From Bacteroidota bacterium (GTDB lineage Bacteria; Bacteroidota; Bacteroidia; Cytophagales; Cyclobacteriaceae), in NCBI GenBank assembly GCA_016866235.1, contig VGMW01000002.1:556568-620567 (forward strand): a DNA stretch of 64,000 nt, read 5' to 3'. A program made the position numbers and the translations under genes. The notes beneath the pieces are model-generated. The model did not search any database. It was not told the origin of the DNA and saw only the letters and a program-made list of their open reading frames with translations. Below are positions 18,483-27,269 of this stretch, piece after piece (position 1 is the first letter of the stretch; the number at the start of each line of letters is the position of its first letter).

Positions 18483-18628
18483 CCAAAGAAGGACTGGAAC
18501 TATTAAAAAATCGAATAATCGAAGGTCTAAAGATCGCGCGTGAACGGGTCATCGCCTTTAAAAAGCAAAAGGGTACCGACATGGTTATCCTAAAGGACGG
18601 CGAAATCTTCAAGTATAAGCCTAAATAA
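18479..18628 (+). CDS. 49-residue partner of the zeta-like kinase, candidate antitoxin
   Basis: The frame starts with ATG in a four-base ATGA overlap with the kinase stop and ends at a TAA. The product begins MTKEGLELLKNRIIEGLK and ends with ILKDGEIFKYKPK. It is rich in lysine and glutamate: a predicted amphipathic helix (residues 2-30) and a short beta-like tail. Small charged proteins of this kind commonly sit next to zeta-like kinases in Bacteroidota, so an antitoxin or accessory role is likely but unproven. It falls below the size limit used by many gene finders and could be missed. Confidence 0.7.
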   Translation: MTKEGLELLKNRIIEGLKIARERVIAFKKQKGTDMVILKDGEIFKYKPK

Positions 18629-18648
18629 AAATTAGTCCGAAGCTAACC

Positions 18649-20922
18649 CTACAATTTCCGCTCGATCGTAAGCATTTCCCCTTTACCCAAATAAAATGTT
18701 GCGGTCCTAGTTTCCTGGTTATAATCCAGCCAGCCTCGGTCTGCCTGTAGTCCGTCATCCAACTTTATCTTCATCGTTCCACCTGCTTTGGACGTAACCT
18801 TTATTTGTACGGTTATCCCCTTCTCCCGCTTCGCCGAAACTTCAAATCCCCCCTCCGTTAACAGTCGGTCAAATCTTAAATCACCCCACAATCCCGGAAC
18901 AGCTGGGAAAATTTCTATGAAGCCCTGGTGTGACTGAACCAGCATTTCATGAACACCTTGTGCAAATGCCAGATTACCCTCCAGTGTAAAAGGTCTATAC
19001 CGGAAGTTTGAATATCTGCCCGTTTTTTGGTCACCATTGGCGTGAAAACTATTTGGCAAACAAAAATTTTCTGCAAAAACTTTAAGATTCGTTGCCGCCC
19101 GTTCCCCTTCTCCGGCTCGGGCGTACAGACATGCAGCCCACGAAAAAGAATATCCTGTCCACCAATCCGTTCCCTTGTTTTCCAACCACCTCAAACTTTT
19201 TTGAATTATTTCTTTTTGGTCCGGCTGATCAGGATTAAGCAATCCGAGGGGGTGGAGCGCCATGAGTTGCGCAATGTGTCGGTGCGATGCTTCCAAATTT
19301 TGTCCAGGTGCGATGGTTAAACCGGTCTCGTTGACGTCCAGCGGAGGTAATTCCGATAAGACCGTTTTCCATTGGGTTGCTTCATCTTGCTTACCCAATT
19401 CCACCGCCAGCTCCGCTGTTTTTTCAAGACAAAATTTAACCAGCGCCAAGTCGTAGTTGGTCCAGTCCCTGAACCAGGCAGTAACCCTGTTGTCGTTATA
19501 CTCTGGACTGGAGCTCAAGGTTAATTTACGTTCTGTTTTTTCTAATCCGTTTCGAACAACCGTTTCTCTCAACATGATGTTGTTTAAGAAAGTGCTCACG
19601 TCAGTCAGGTATGGGTAGGCACGCTTCTCCAAGAAAGATCGGTCGCCGGTGTAACGCCACTGCCAGTAAAAATGCTGGGCCAACCATGCGCTAACCGTTG
19701 GTGAAAAGGAGTATTGAATCCAGCCGCCCATAGGTTTGCCTTTCAGCGTAGTAACACCAGGTACGTTTAGTCCATCCACACCAAAAAAAGACTTGGTATA
19801 TTTTTTATTTTCTTCTTTTACGGCCCACAACCAATCGGTAAATGTTTCGGCCAAATCTGTGTGGTTGGCGGTGTACGAAGGCCAATAGCTGAGCTGGGTA
19901 TTCAGGTCATGGTGAAAATCACCCTTCCATGGCGGCAACCTGCCGTTGTCCGCCGTCCAGACCGCCTGTAGGGTAATGGCAGGCGCCCCTTTTCTTGCCG
20001 TGCTACCCAACTTATAAAGCTCCAGTTCATATTGATGCTGAAGGATGCTGTCGGGTAATTGTACTGAAGACCTGGACCAGTAATCTTTCCACCATGAGTG
20101 ATGTGTTTCTTGTGTAACACTTTGAGCTGTCCTCAATGCCTGCTTACAAATCTTTAACGCTCTGAGGTGATCGGTATCTCCGTTTTCGTAGGAGGCAATA
20201 CTCCAAACGCCGGTGAGTTTATTTCCACGCTTGCTCCATACGACACTAACTTCATATCGAAACCCTTCTGCGCCGGCTTGTTCATAAGTAGCGTAATTTT
20301 TTCCGTTTTCTAATTTCCCTTGCTGATATCCCAATCGTTCAAGACTTTGTCCTTCGACTGAATTTGATTTTCCGTCACTGCCGGCTCCGCGGTAGACGGG
20401 TGGTACCAGTATGGGAACTATTTTTTCTGGCACATTGGTGAATTCAAACCAGCCAAATGGTTTGGTGGCATGAACAAAAGTTGATAATTGGACTCCGCTT
20501 GACCAATCAATGATTGCCTGGCCATGTTCAATGTCCATAAGTCCTTTGGCTGTTCCATCGATTGAAAATTCAATCGCTGCACCCGGAATCTTTGTTGGCC
20601 AGGGGATTTCCTCGTAAGGTACATCGCCGTATTGCTGAACTTTTTCGTAAGTCCCGTTTTTAACCTGATCAAAAACCCATTTATAATTCAGTACAGAAAA
20701 ATCCACCACCTGTCGCTCGTCCCATAAGTCGGCACGATCCAGTGCCATTCTTAAATTTTTCTCTTTTTGCCAGATGATTGCACCAAGCATTCCATTTCCA
20801 AGGTGAAGACCCTCATCCCAAACAGTGGGTATGGTTTTAAATGGCAAGCCTGTTTGTGTCCTGACTTTAACTGGTGTGAAGACGAATAAAAATGCCAGGG
20901 CGATGGTTAATACTTTTTGCAT
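18649..20922 (-). CDS. GH95-like glycoside hydrolase, secreted
   Basis: A 757-residue protein with a signal peptide (hydrophobic residues 3-17). The N-terminal segment EGLHLGNGMLGAIIWQ with ALDRADLWDER is the opening of the GH95 (alpha-L-fucosidase/galactosidase) N domain. A (alpha/alpha)6-type domain follows, with HDLNTQLSYWP at 338-348, SSSPEYN with Glu472 (candidate general acid), and TLEGNLAFAQGVHEMLVQSH near 642. Compared with what I recall of characterised GH95 enzymes, one catalytic Asn is Asp339 here and the late Asp is Glu644, so specificity may differ. Its ATG overlaps by one base the stop of the upstream LysM hydrolase gene. Confidence 0.75.
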   Translation of the reverse strand: MQKVLTIALAFLFVFTPVKVRTQTGLPFKTIPTVWDEGLHLGNGMLGAIIWQKEKNLRMALDRADLWDERQVVDFSVLNYKWVFDQVKNGTYEKVQQYGDVPYEEIPWPTKIPGAAIEFSIDGTAKGLMDIEHGQAIIDWSSGVQLSTFVHATKPFGWFEFTNVPEKIVPILVPPVYRGAGSDGKSNSVEGQSLERLGYQQGKLENGKNYATYEQAGAEGFRYEVSVVWSKRGNKLTGVWSIASYENGDTDHLRALKICKQALRTAQSVTQETHHSWWKDYWSRSSVQLPDSILQHQYELELYKLGSTARKGAPAITLQAVWTADNGRLPPWKGDFHHDLNTQLSYWPSYTANHTDLAETFTDWLWAVKEENKKYTKSFFGVDGLNVPGVTTLKGKPMGGWIQYSFSPTVSAWLAQHFYWQWRYTGDRSFLEKRAYPYLTDVSTFLNNIMLRETVVRNGLEKTERKLTLSSSPEYNDNRVTAWFRDWTNYDLALVKFCLEKTAELAVELGKQDEATQWKTVLSELPPLDVNETGLTIAPGQNLEASHRHIAQLMALHPLGLLNPDQPDQKEIIQKSLRWLENKGTDWWTGYSFSWAACLYARAGEGERAATNLKVFAENFCLPNSFHANGDQKTGRYSNFRYRPFTLEGNLAFAQGVHEMLVQSHQGFIEIFPAVPGLWGDLRFDRLLTEGGFEVSAKREKGITVQIKVTSKAGGTMKIKLDDGLQADRGWLDYNQETRTATFYLGKGEMLTIERKL

Positions 20923-22634
20923 CAGGTTTTATTTTTTTGATCCCTGGACTCTGGATTTTCAATCAGTAAAATTTTGCCTGCTTCAATTCTTGAATTCTTC
21001 AGGCCATTGGTTTTTTTAATCGATTCTATTGAAACCTTGTATTTTGCCGCAATGGTGCCCAGGGTTTCACCTGCAATAATCTGATGTTTTATCAATCCCT
21101 TTCCTCCACTTGATTTGATTGGCCCTGCTTCAGTCTTTGTTACTGGTTTTTTTTGACCTCCTACAACTATGTTTAAGGTACGGCCAGCATAAATTCTGCT
21201 TCCCTGCAGGTTATTGGCCTCCTGAATGGATTGAACAGTTACACCGTATTGTTCTGCGATTGCACCAAGGGTTTCTCCTTCCCTGATTCGATGTTGGATG
21301 GCGCTTCCAGCTGGTAGTGATTGTCTCTGGTAGTTTGATGGTGGCGAAGGAATTTTAGCTGAGGCTGTTATTACCGGTGACCTCCAGGTTAAAGTGTCGG
21401 GTGAATTGACCAATGCTTCGGGAAGGGAATCGTTTAACAGTTTTAGGGTATTTGAAAAAGCTCTTACCATTAGTTCACCTTTTAGTTGATAGCCTGCGGT
21501 GTTGAGGTGAATGTTGTCGCGCTGCGCAAGTCCGCCGATGACCCACCTTTTCATGGTGTGAGGCCCGCCTGAAATCCAATACCAATCGAACAACAGGCAT
21601 TTTTCTTCTGCTGCAACTTTTCGAATCATCGCGGAGAATTTTCGACCTGCAGACATGTTTATTCCTCGACGGTTCATGTCCTGGGTTGATGTCAGCAGAA
21701 TGGTTGCTTTCGTAGCGGCACTACGAATGGTTCGGATGGACTCTTTTATTTTGAGTTCAAGCTCAGGCTGAAGTCGGTTTCCAGGTATATAGTCGTTGGT
21801 GCCCAGGTCCAGCACAATTAAGTCGGGTTGCATATCTTGTAACTGCTCGCCCAGAAGCGATTGCAGTAGCAAAGCCTCGTAGGGAGCGCCGGGTATTCCT
21901 AGGTTGTGAACTACGGTACCTTTTTTCGAAAGATTTTCAACGGAAAGAGCATACAGCTCAAATTCATTTTGCGTTGGCTGCGATGGTGCCATCCTGAAGG
22001 TCAATTGCTTTATACCTCCATAGATCGGAACATCGATCGATGTCTTGTTGCTGCTGGAGTCGTAGACCGCCAATAGTTTTTCTGAGCCATCAGAAATGAT
22101 TTTCAGGTCAAAGCTTTTATCATTCCTGCGGCAGTAGACTTTTAGTTTGAGGCTATCGGTATTGATTTTTTCTCTGAAGGTGATGGTGAATGATGCATTT
22201 GGATCCATGGTTCGTGCCGTTACGCCGGTTACCCCCAGAGGAAGTTTTGGATTAGGATCGGTATTCTTTACCGATTGCCAGTAACCAGTGTGTCTGCTGG
22301 AGTAATCGATGCCGGCATATAGTCTTGAAATACTGAAGGGAAAAATAATTCCCCTACCACCGTTCGTGTTTAAATGCTGAAAGTATGACCGTAACACAGA
22401 AGTTGAAATTCCATTTTGCACATGAGAGTCTCCAAAATGGACAATGGTTAACGCCTCTTTACTTTTTAATTTTTCATGTAAAGATTTTATGACGGACAGC
22501 TCTGAATATTCTATAAAGGCGAGATCCTCGCGGATCCAGGAATATTTTTTTAAGGTATCTGGTGGAGAGGCAATTGTCGCCAGGGCATCCATGCAAGACA
22601 GGACGACAACAACTGCGGCTATGATTTTTCCCAT
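20922..22634 (-). CDS. SGNH/GDSL hydrolase with two C-terminal LysM domains
   Basis: A 570-residue exported protein. The hydrophobic N-terminus (residues 3-20) is a signal peptide. The SGNH blocks are visible: GDSHVQNG near residue 68 (Ser nucleophile), LGTNDY near 278 and DNIHLNTAGY near 372. Two LysM modules follow at about 447-490 (REGETLGAIAEQYGVT) and 517-560 (IAGETLGTIAAKYKVS). This is the layout of periplasmic peptidoglycan-modifying esterases such as O-acetyl-peptidoglycan esterases; the exact bond is not determined. It is coupled by TGATG to the GH95-like gene, pointing to a joint role on cell-envelope or environmental glycans. Confidence 0.82.
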   Translation of the reverse strand: MGKIIAAVVVVLSCMDALATIASPPDTLKKYSWIREDLAFIEYSELSVIKSLHEKLKSKEALTIVHFGDSHVQNGISTSVLRSYFQHLNTNGGRGIIFPFSISRLYAGIDYSSRHTGYWQSVKNTDPNPKLPLGVTGVTARTMDPNASFTITFREKINTDSLKLKVYCRRNDKSFDLKIISDGSEKLLAVYDSSSNKTSIDVPIYGGIKQLTFRMAPSQPTQNEFELYALSVENLSKKGTVVHNLGIPGAPYEALLLQSLLGEQLQDMQPDLIVLDLGTNDYIPGNRLQPELELKIKESIRTIRSAATKATILLTSTQDMNRRGINMSAGRKFSAMIRKVAAEEKCLLFDWYWISGGPHTMKRWVIGGLAQRDNIHLNTAGYQLKGELMVRAFSNTLKLLNDSLPEALVNSPDTLTWRSPVITASAKIPSPPSNYQRQSLPAGSAIQHRIREGETLGAIAEQYGVTVQSIQEANNLQGSRIYAGRTLNIVVGGQKKPVTKTEAGPIKSSGGKGLIKHQIIAGETLGTIAAKYKVSIESIKKTNGLKNSRIEAGKILLIENPESRDQKNKT

Positions 22635-22693
22635 TCGGATAAAAATAGAAAAATCAGCCTAAAACTTTTATTTATGGAGATTGAATTTGGTAA

Positions 22694-23779
22694 TCAGGCC
22701 CAGGCATTTCTCAAGAAGCGCAGCCAGTTCCCACTGGTAATTTTCGCTACATCTGATTCGGTGTAGCCTCTTTTGCGAAGCAACAAGGGTATCGTTTGAA
22801 GATCGGCAATGGTTTCCAGGTCATAAGGAGATTGTTCCTTTCCATATCCACCATCCAGATCGGATCCGATGGCGATGTGGTTTGCGTTTCCTGCCAATTG
22901 ACAAATATGATCCATGTGGTCAATCAGTTTTTCAAGATTGCAGCCCATGGCCTCCGGGGTACTGGTTCCACGAATCCAATTAGGAACCATCATCCATGCA
23001 TCGAGCACGCCACCAATCACTGCATTTCTGGAGATCAGTTCACGAAGTTGCTGGTCGTCGAATTGCCGATTGTGGTTGACCAGTGCTCTACAATTGTGGT
23101 GACTGGCCCAGACCGGTCCATGAAAATGGTCCATGGCCTCCCAGAAGCTGTCGTCGCATAAATGGGTTGCATCCAGGATAATGTTCAGGTTTTCCATTTC
23201 CTGCAGCAACGCTTTTCCTTGAAGGCCAAGTCCACCTGTGGCATTGGTTCCCTGTGCGTACCGACCAGGGCCGTAGTGGGCGGGCCCTAATGCCCGCAAT
23301 CCATAGGCGTAGGCTCTTTCAAGATATTTTACTTCTACGATGGAATCTGCGCCTTCAAGCGATAAAATGTAACCAATGGTTTTTTTGTCCTCCGTCGAAT
23401 TCTGCCAATAGGAAAGATGTTTTTCCAAGCCGTCCAAATCGGTGATTTGAATCAATTCCTTTTCCTTCTCCATCTCTCTGTACCAGGCCAATTGTGCTTG
23501 CGTGTGGGCCCAGGCTTGTTGGGGTGATTTCCACCCAGGAAGTGGATTGTCGGCTGCAACATATCTGGCAATCTGAGTCGCCACCACCAGGCCTATATTT
23601 CCCTTTCTGAGTTCCTCAAAGTTGACAACATTTTTTCCCCGGTCGGGGTAGTCGGTCATTCCTTTTTCCCTGTTGCGCATCTCTGCAATCGGCATGCGAA
23701 GATCGCGGTTCCAGTCCATGGCGTTCATGGAAAGGTCCAGGTGTGCATCAACGATCAGTGGCTTTGGTGTAGAGGGCAT
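22694..23779 (-). CDS. Membrane dipeptidase (peptidase family M19)
   Basis: Zinc-dependent dipeptidase of the renal dipeptidase family, 361 residues from the ATG at 23779 (MPSTPKPLIVDAHLDLS). The metal ligands are seen in DAHLDL, the SLEGADSI bridging glutamate, LDATHLCDDSFW, the SHHNCRALVNHNRQ stretch and AIGSDLDGGYG. An in-frame start 45 bases upstream would run close to the LOG gene and adds no family sequence. There is no signal peptide on the chosen start, so it may be cytoplasmic. It lies 32 bases after the LOG gene and 59 before the LysM hydrolase gene on the same strand. Confidence 0.9.
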   Translation of the reverse strand: MPSTPKPLIVDAHLDLSMNAMDWNRDLRMPIAEMRNREKGMTDYPDRGKNVVNFEELRKGNIGLVVATQIARYVAADNPLPGWKSPQQAWAHTQAQLAWYREMEKEKELIQITDLDGLEKHLSYWQNSTEDKKTIGYILSLEGADSIVEVKYLERAYAYGLRALGPAHYGPGRYAQGTNATGGLGLQGKALLQEMENLNIILDATHLCDDSFWEAMDHFHGPVWASHHNCRALVNHNRQFDDQQLRELISRNAVIGGVLDAWMMVPNWIRGTSTPEAMGCNLEKLIDHMDHICQLAGNANHIAIGSDLDGGYGKEQSPYDLETIADLQTIPLLLRKRGYTESDVAKITSGNWLRFLRNAWA

Positions 23780-23811
23780 GAAAAAATAACTATTAATTAA
23801 AGGTGGTGAGT

Positions 23812-24558
23812 TCAGGTAAACCAAATAGGTCTGCGTTCATTAAGCAGAATGCTGGGTTTGGGTTCTTTATAGGTAAGACCAAATTGCATGATGCTGTTTT
23901 CTCTGATGTGTTCAACCGCCTCTTCCACAGAGTCGGTGATCAGGAACAATTTAAGGTCATCAGGTGAAATGGTTCCTTCCGCTTTCATTTTTTCGATGTG
24001 CTTTATAAGTGGTTCATGGTACGCTTTGTCGAAGAGTACGATGGGGAACTTGCTGATTTTTCCGGTCTGAATTAATGTAAGTGCCTCAAAGTATTCATCC
24101 AGTGTTCCGAACCCACCGGGCATCACAATAAACGCATAAGAGTATTTAATCAGGAGTGTTTTTCTAACGAAAAAGTAATTGATGTTAACCCAGGCATCGA
24201 GGTATGGATTGTGTGTCTGCTCCATAGGCAATACGATGTTGCAGCCCAGGGATCGACCTCCAACGTCTTTGGCGCCACGGTTTGCGGCCTCCATGATACC
24301 GGGTCCGCCGCCGGTCATAACGGTAAAGCCAAGTTTCGCTATGGCTGCTCCCATTTTGCGTGCATCGATGTAATCTGGGTGATTTTCACCGAAGCGCGCT
24401 GAACCAAAAATCGTTACGCACGGACCGGCAAAGTGCAGGGCTCTGAACCCGCGGATAAAGTCCAGCATGACTTTAACGGTGAAAGTAAATTCCTGCCAGC
24501 GGGACTGCGGGCCTTCAAGGAACCTGATTTCTGATTTGGTTGGGTCTGTCGTATTCAT
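23812..24558 (-). CDS. LOG family protein (nucleoside monophosphate phosphoribohydrolase type)
   Basis: A 248-residue Rossmann-like protein. The motif GGGPGIMEAANRGA near residue 80 and PGGFGTLDEYFEALTL near 147 are the two LOG signatures (binding and catalytic Arg/Glu). Known relatives hydrolyse cytokinin ribotide or AMP-like nucleotides to base and ribose 5-phosphate; the bacterial role is mostly metabolic and not fixed here. I used the ATG at 24558; a TTG three codons earlier is possible. It is the first gene of the reverse run that ends with the GH95-like gene. Confidence 0.88.
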   Translation of the reverse strand: MNTTDPTKSEIRFLEGPQSRWQEFTFTVKVMLDFIRGFRALHFAGPCVTIFGSARFGENHPDYIDARKMGAAIAKLGFTVMTGGGPGIMEAANRGAKDVGGRSLGCNIVLPMEQTHNPYLDAWVNINYFFVRKTLLIKYSYAFIVMPGGFGTLDEYFEALTLIQTGKISKFPIVLFDKAYHEPLIKHIEKMKAEGTISPDDLKLFLITDSVEEAVEHIRENSIMQFGLTYKEPKPSILLNERRPIWFT

Positions 24559-24705
24559 AACACTCAAACAATTTTACATAAAATAAGTTTTTGCTCCGGT
24601 TTTTCCCTTTTTGGTGCTGATGATGATCATAATTTTTCTTGACCGGGCTTATGGCGGATTGAATTTAAATTTTTTCTCTTCAAATCGGTTTTTACCCCGC
24701 ATTTC

Positions 24706-25522
24706 ATGAAAAGAATTCTTATCCCCACCGATTACTCACCGGCTTCATTTAAGGCACTTGCTTTTGCCGAACGGTTGGCATTGCTGTTGCGGGGAGAGAT
24801 TTTCCTGATGCATTTACAGGAGGCTGTTGACTTGACGGTTCATGCGGCTGGTGTGGTTGCCACCGCAGACCGCAAGGTGCTTTCAAAAAACCGTTCTGAA
24901 TTGTTTCGGTTGGCTGATGAACTCGAGCACCAGGGTCTTAAAGTACATTCTATTTTCGTTGAGGATAAGGGTGAGCAAAAAATAGAAGATTATCTCCTGC
25001 CGTATAATATTGATTTAATTGTCATGGGCTCCAGGGGGTTGACCGGATTGCCAGCGGTGATGGGGTCAACCACCAGAAGTGTAATCCGACATGCTCACCT
25101 TCCCGTTATTGTTTTATCTGAAGAGAGTGAAGCAGCCGCTCCGGTTAAAAAAATTCTTTTTGCCTCCTCCTTCAGAAAAGATGAGCGTGCTGCCATTTTT
25201 ATCGTACATGAATTGGCGCTATTGTTTAATGCAGAGCTTCACATCGCCTTTTTAAATCACCCCGGGCATCTGCATTGAAGAAAAAACGGCGCGGGGTTTG
25301 GTGGCAGAAGCTGCATCTGGTATACCTACCGGGAGCTGGTTTATACATATTGTGAACACCAACCATGATCCTTTGGGCATTGAGCGAACGGCGGATCAGG
25401 TTGGTGCAAACATTATTGCTGTCTCTGAAAAGCAAAATTCCATTTGGTCCCGGCTTACGGGCATGGGACTCACAGAGTCCTTAATATCATCACAGCGCAG
25501 ACCTGTTTTGTCGCTGCCCTGA
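24706..25522 (+). pseudogene. Universal stress protein with two UspA domains, disrupted by a frameshift
   Basis: The first frame (24706-25278) carries a complete UspA domain: RILIPTDYSPAS at the start and the ATP-binding VMGSRGLTGLPAVMGSTTRSVI near residue 106. A second domain begins (KKILFASSF) but stops after AELHIAFLNHPG at a TGA (25276-25278). The rest of that domain, ending RRPVLSLP, continues in the +1 frame from about 25256 to the TGA at 25520-25522. Tandem UspA proteins near 270 residues are common in this phylum, so a single-base change around 25250-25275 is the simple explanation. It may be a true pseudogene, a sequencing error or a truncated one-domain protein. Confidence 0.8.
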
Positions 25523-25525
25523 TCT

Positions 25526-25545
25526 AAAAAGGGTTATTCCTTTTT
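25526..25545. terminator. Bidirectional terminator between universal stress gene and hydroxyacyl-CoA dehydrogenase gene
   Basis: AAAAAGG and CCTTTTT form a 7-bp stem around a GTTATT loop. Both orientations end in T runs, and the stem overlaps the last codons of the reverse gene. Convergent genes make a shared terminator plausible. Confidence 0.6.
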
Positions 25546-26523
25546 CTTAAGCTTTTGCTTCACCACATCGGCGGGATATTTGAGTGCTAATCTCCTGATG
25601 TCGTAGGCAAATTCCCTGAAGGTTTCTTCCCATAGCTCTGCTTCTTCCGGCGTGTATTCGTGAAACCCTTTTGCATTCGATACGCCTTTTCCGCCATCCT
25701 TTACGATATCGTCAATCAGTTTGGGTATTTCAGTTGAGTTGTTTAAGGTGGGAAGCAGGTCTTTCATGACGGTGTGATAGGCCTGCACCCCTGTAAGGTC
25801 CATCCACCTGAACACACCGCAAAGGGTCATCCAGTAGCCGGCATTGTTTCGGCATGCCCTGTCCACATCCTCTACTGTCGCGTAACCATTTTCTACTAAC
25901 CAGCAAGCTTCTCGGTAGGTGGCGTACATCAGGCGATTGGTGATGAAGCCTCTGATGTCCTTTCGAACCAGTGTTGGCTCTTTTCCCCAATGGTGTGAAA
26001 GGTCGTAGAGGTATTCACCCTTCGACACATCGCTTTCCTTGCCACAAATTACCTCAAGAAACCTGGTGGTGTAGCAAGGCTCTGCCCAATGGAGCCCAAA
26101 AAAACGGTCGGGGTGTTTGGTCATGCTTTGCAGAAGGCTTATCGGAATGGCTGATGTATTGGAAGTCAGCAAGCAATCCTTGCTGATGACCGATTCAATT
26201 TTTCCGTATACCTGCTTTTTTATTTCGGTGTTTTCTATGATGCACTCAATCACCAAAGCAACGGGGGCCAGTTTGTTGTAATCGGTGGTGATGGTAAGAT
26301 TTTTCATGTAAAAATCCGGCTCTTTGTCCACTAGATTTTCCTCCAATGATTTTTGAAATTGTTGCCGGATGCGATCTTCTGCATGCTCCAAATCTGCTTC
26401 AATGGGTGCCACAGCTACAACAGGGTGGCCGGCCATCAGCAGGCAGGTGGTGATGCCGCAGCCCATGAGGCCAAGACCAATAACGGCTACTGGTAATTCA
26501 CTTGGATTGGAATTTGTTTTCAT
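25534..26523 (-). CDS. 3-hydroxyacyl-CoA dehydrogenase family protein
   Basis: NAD-dependent dehydrogenase of 329 residues. The Rossmann motif AVIGLGLMGCGI is at residues 13-24, then ECIIENTEIKKQVYGKIE with the family catalytic region, TSNTSAIPIS, the FGLHWAEP segment that replaces the usual FGMHFFNP, and DIRGFITNRLMYA opening the C-terminal domain. GKGVSNAKGFHEY near the end corresponds to the GxxxGxGFY motif. The HWAEP change suggests a substrate other than a standard fatty acyl-CoA. It is the last gene of a three-gene reverse operon with an SDR and a sterol-desaturase-type enzyme. Confidence 0.82.
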   Translation of the reverse strand: MKTNSNPSELPVAVIGLGLMGCGITTCLLMAGHPVVAVAPIEADLEHAEDRIRQQFQKSLEENLVDKEPDFYMKNLTITTDYNKLAPVALVIECIIENTEIKKQVYGKIESVISKDCLLTSNTSAIPISLLQSMTKHPDRFFGLHWAEPCYTTRFLEVICGKESDVSKGEYLYDLSHHWGKEPTLVRKDIRGFITNRLMYATYREACWLVENGYATVEDVDRACRNNAGYWMTLCGVFRWMDLTGVQAYHTVMKDLLPTLNNSTEIPKLIDDIVKDGGKGVSNAKGFHEYTPEEAELWEETFREFAYDIRRLALKYPADVVKQKLKKKE

Positions 26524-26535
26524 CTGGATTTGGGG

Positions 26536-27261
26536 TTAGTAGGTGGCTCTTCCGCCCGATAAGTCGAACGTGAAGCCGGTAGAGAAACTATTTTTTGGTG
26601 AGAGAATGAACAAAGCAGTTGAGGCAACTTCCTCCAGGGTTCCGCATCGTTTCATGGGAATTTTATCGGTCATGTACTTCACTTGCTCCGATGGCATTGC
26701 ATCGACCAATGGGGTTTGAATTACGGCAGGGGCCAGTGCATTGATTGTAATTCCAGTTTCAGCGTACTCTTTGCCTTGGACCTTAGTCATGCCGATAACG
26801 GCAGCTTTGGATGATGAGTAAGCCAACATTCCTGCATTCCCTTCCTTGCCTGCGATGGAGGCGATGTGAAGAATTCTTCCATAATTTTTCGCAAGCATTA
26901 TAGGAAGGACATATTTTGAGGTCAGGTAAGAACCAAAAAAATTGATTTCAAAAACTCTTCTGAGGTCTTCGGTAGAAGTTTCGTGGGATTTAATGGCTGT
27001 TGCTCCGGTGATGCCGGCACTGTTGACCAATACATCGATGCGTCCGAATTTTTTGTGAATCTCTAAAATCGTTTTGGACACCTCTGTTTCATTGGTGATG
27101 TCACAGCGGTAGAAATTTTCTCCCTCAGCCGGATTTGGGGCGATGTCTATGTTTGCTACCAATGCGCCGTCGGTTCGGAGTGCGGAAGCAATGCTCTTTC
27201 CTAAACCAGAACAGGCGCCGGTGACAACAGCAACCTGGTTGTTAAAATCTGATGGGCTCAT
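26536..27261 (-). CDS. Short-chain dehydrogenase/reductase
   Basis: Classical SDR of 241 residues from the ATG at 27261 (MSPSDFNNQVAVVTGACSGLG). The cofactor motif TGACSGLG is at 15-22, NSAGITG near 84, Ser in HIASIAG near 134, and the catalytic pair in AYSSSKAAV (Tyr and Lys) near 150. The C-terminal SGGRATY is usual. A longer start at 27339 would lie inside the neighbouring gene and lacks homology. The gap is 12 bases to the dehydrogenase gene and eight to the desaturase-type gene. The substrate is unknown; the neighbours suggest a lipid or alcohol. Confidence 0.85.
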   Translation of the reverse strand: MSPSDFNNQVAVVTGACSGLGKSIASALRTDGALVANIDIAPNPAEGENFYRCDITNETEVSKTILEIHKKFGRIDVLVNSAGITGATAIKSHETSTEDLRRVFEINFFGSYLTSKYVLPIMLAKNYGRILHIASIAGKEGNAGMLAYSSSKAAVIGMTKVQGKEYAETGITINALAPAVIQTPLVDAMPSEQVKYMTDKIPMKRCGTLEEVASTALFILSPKNSFSTGFTFDLSGGRATY

Positions 27262-27269
27262 GTATAATT

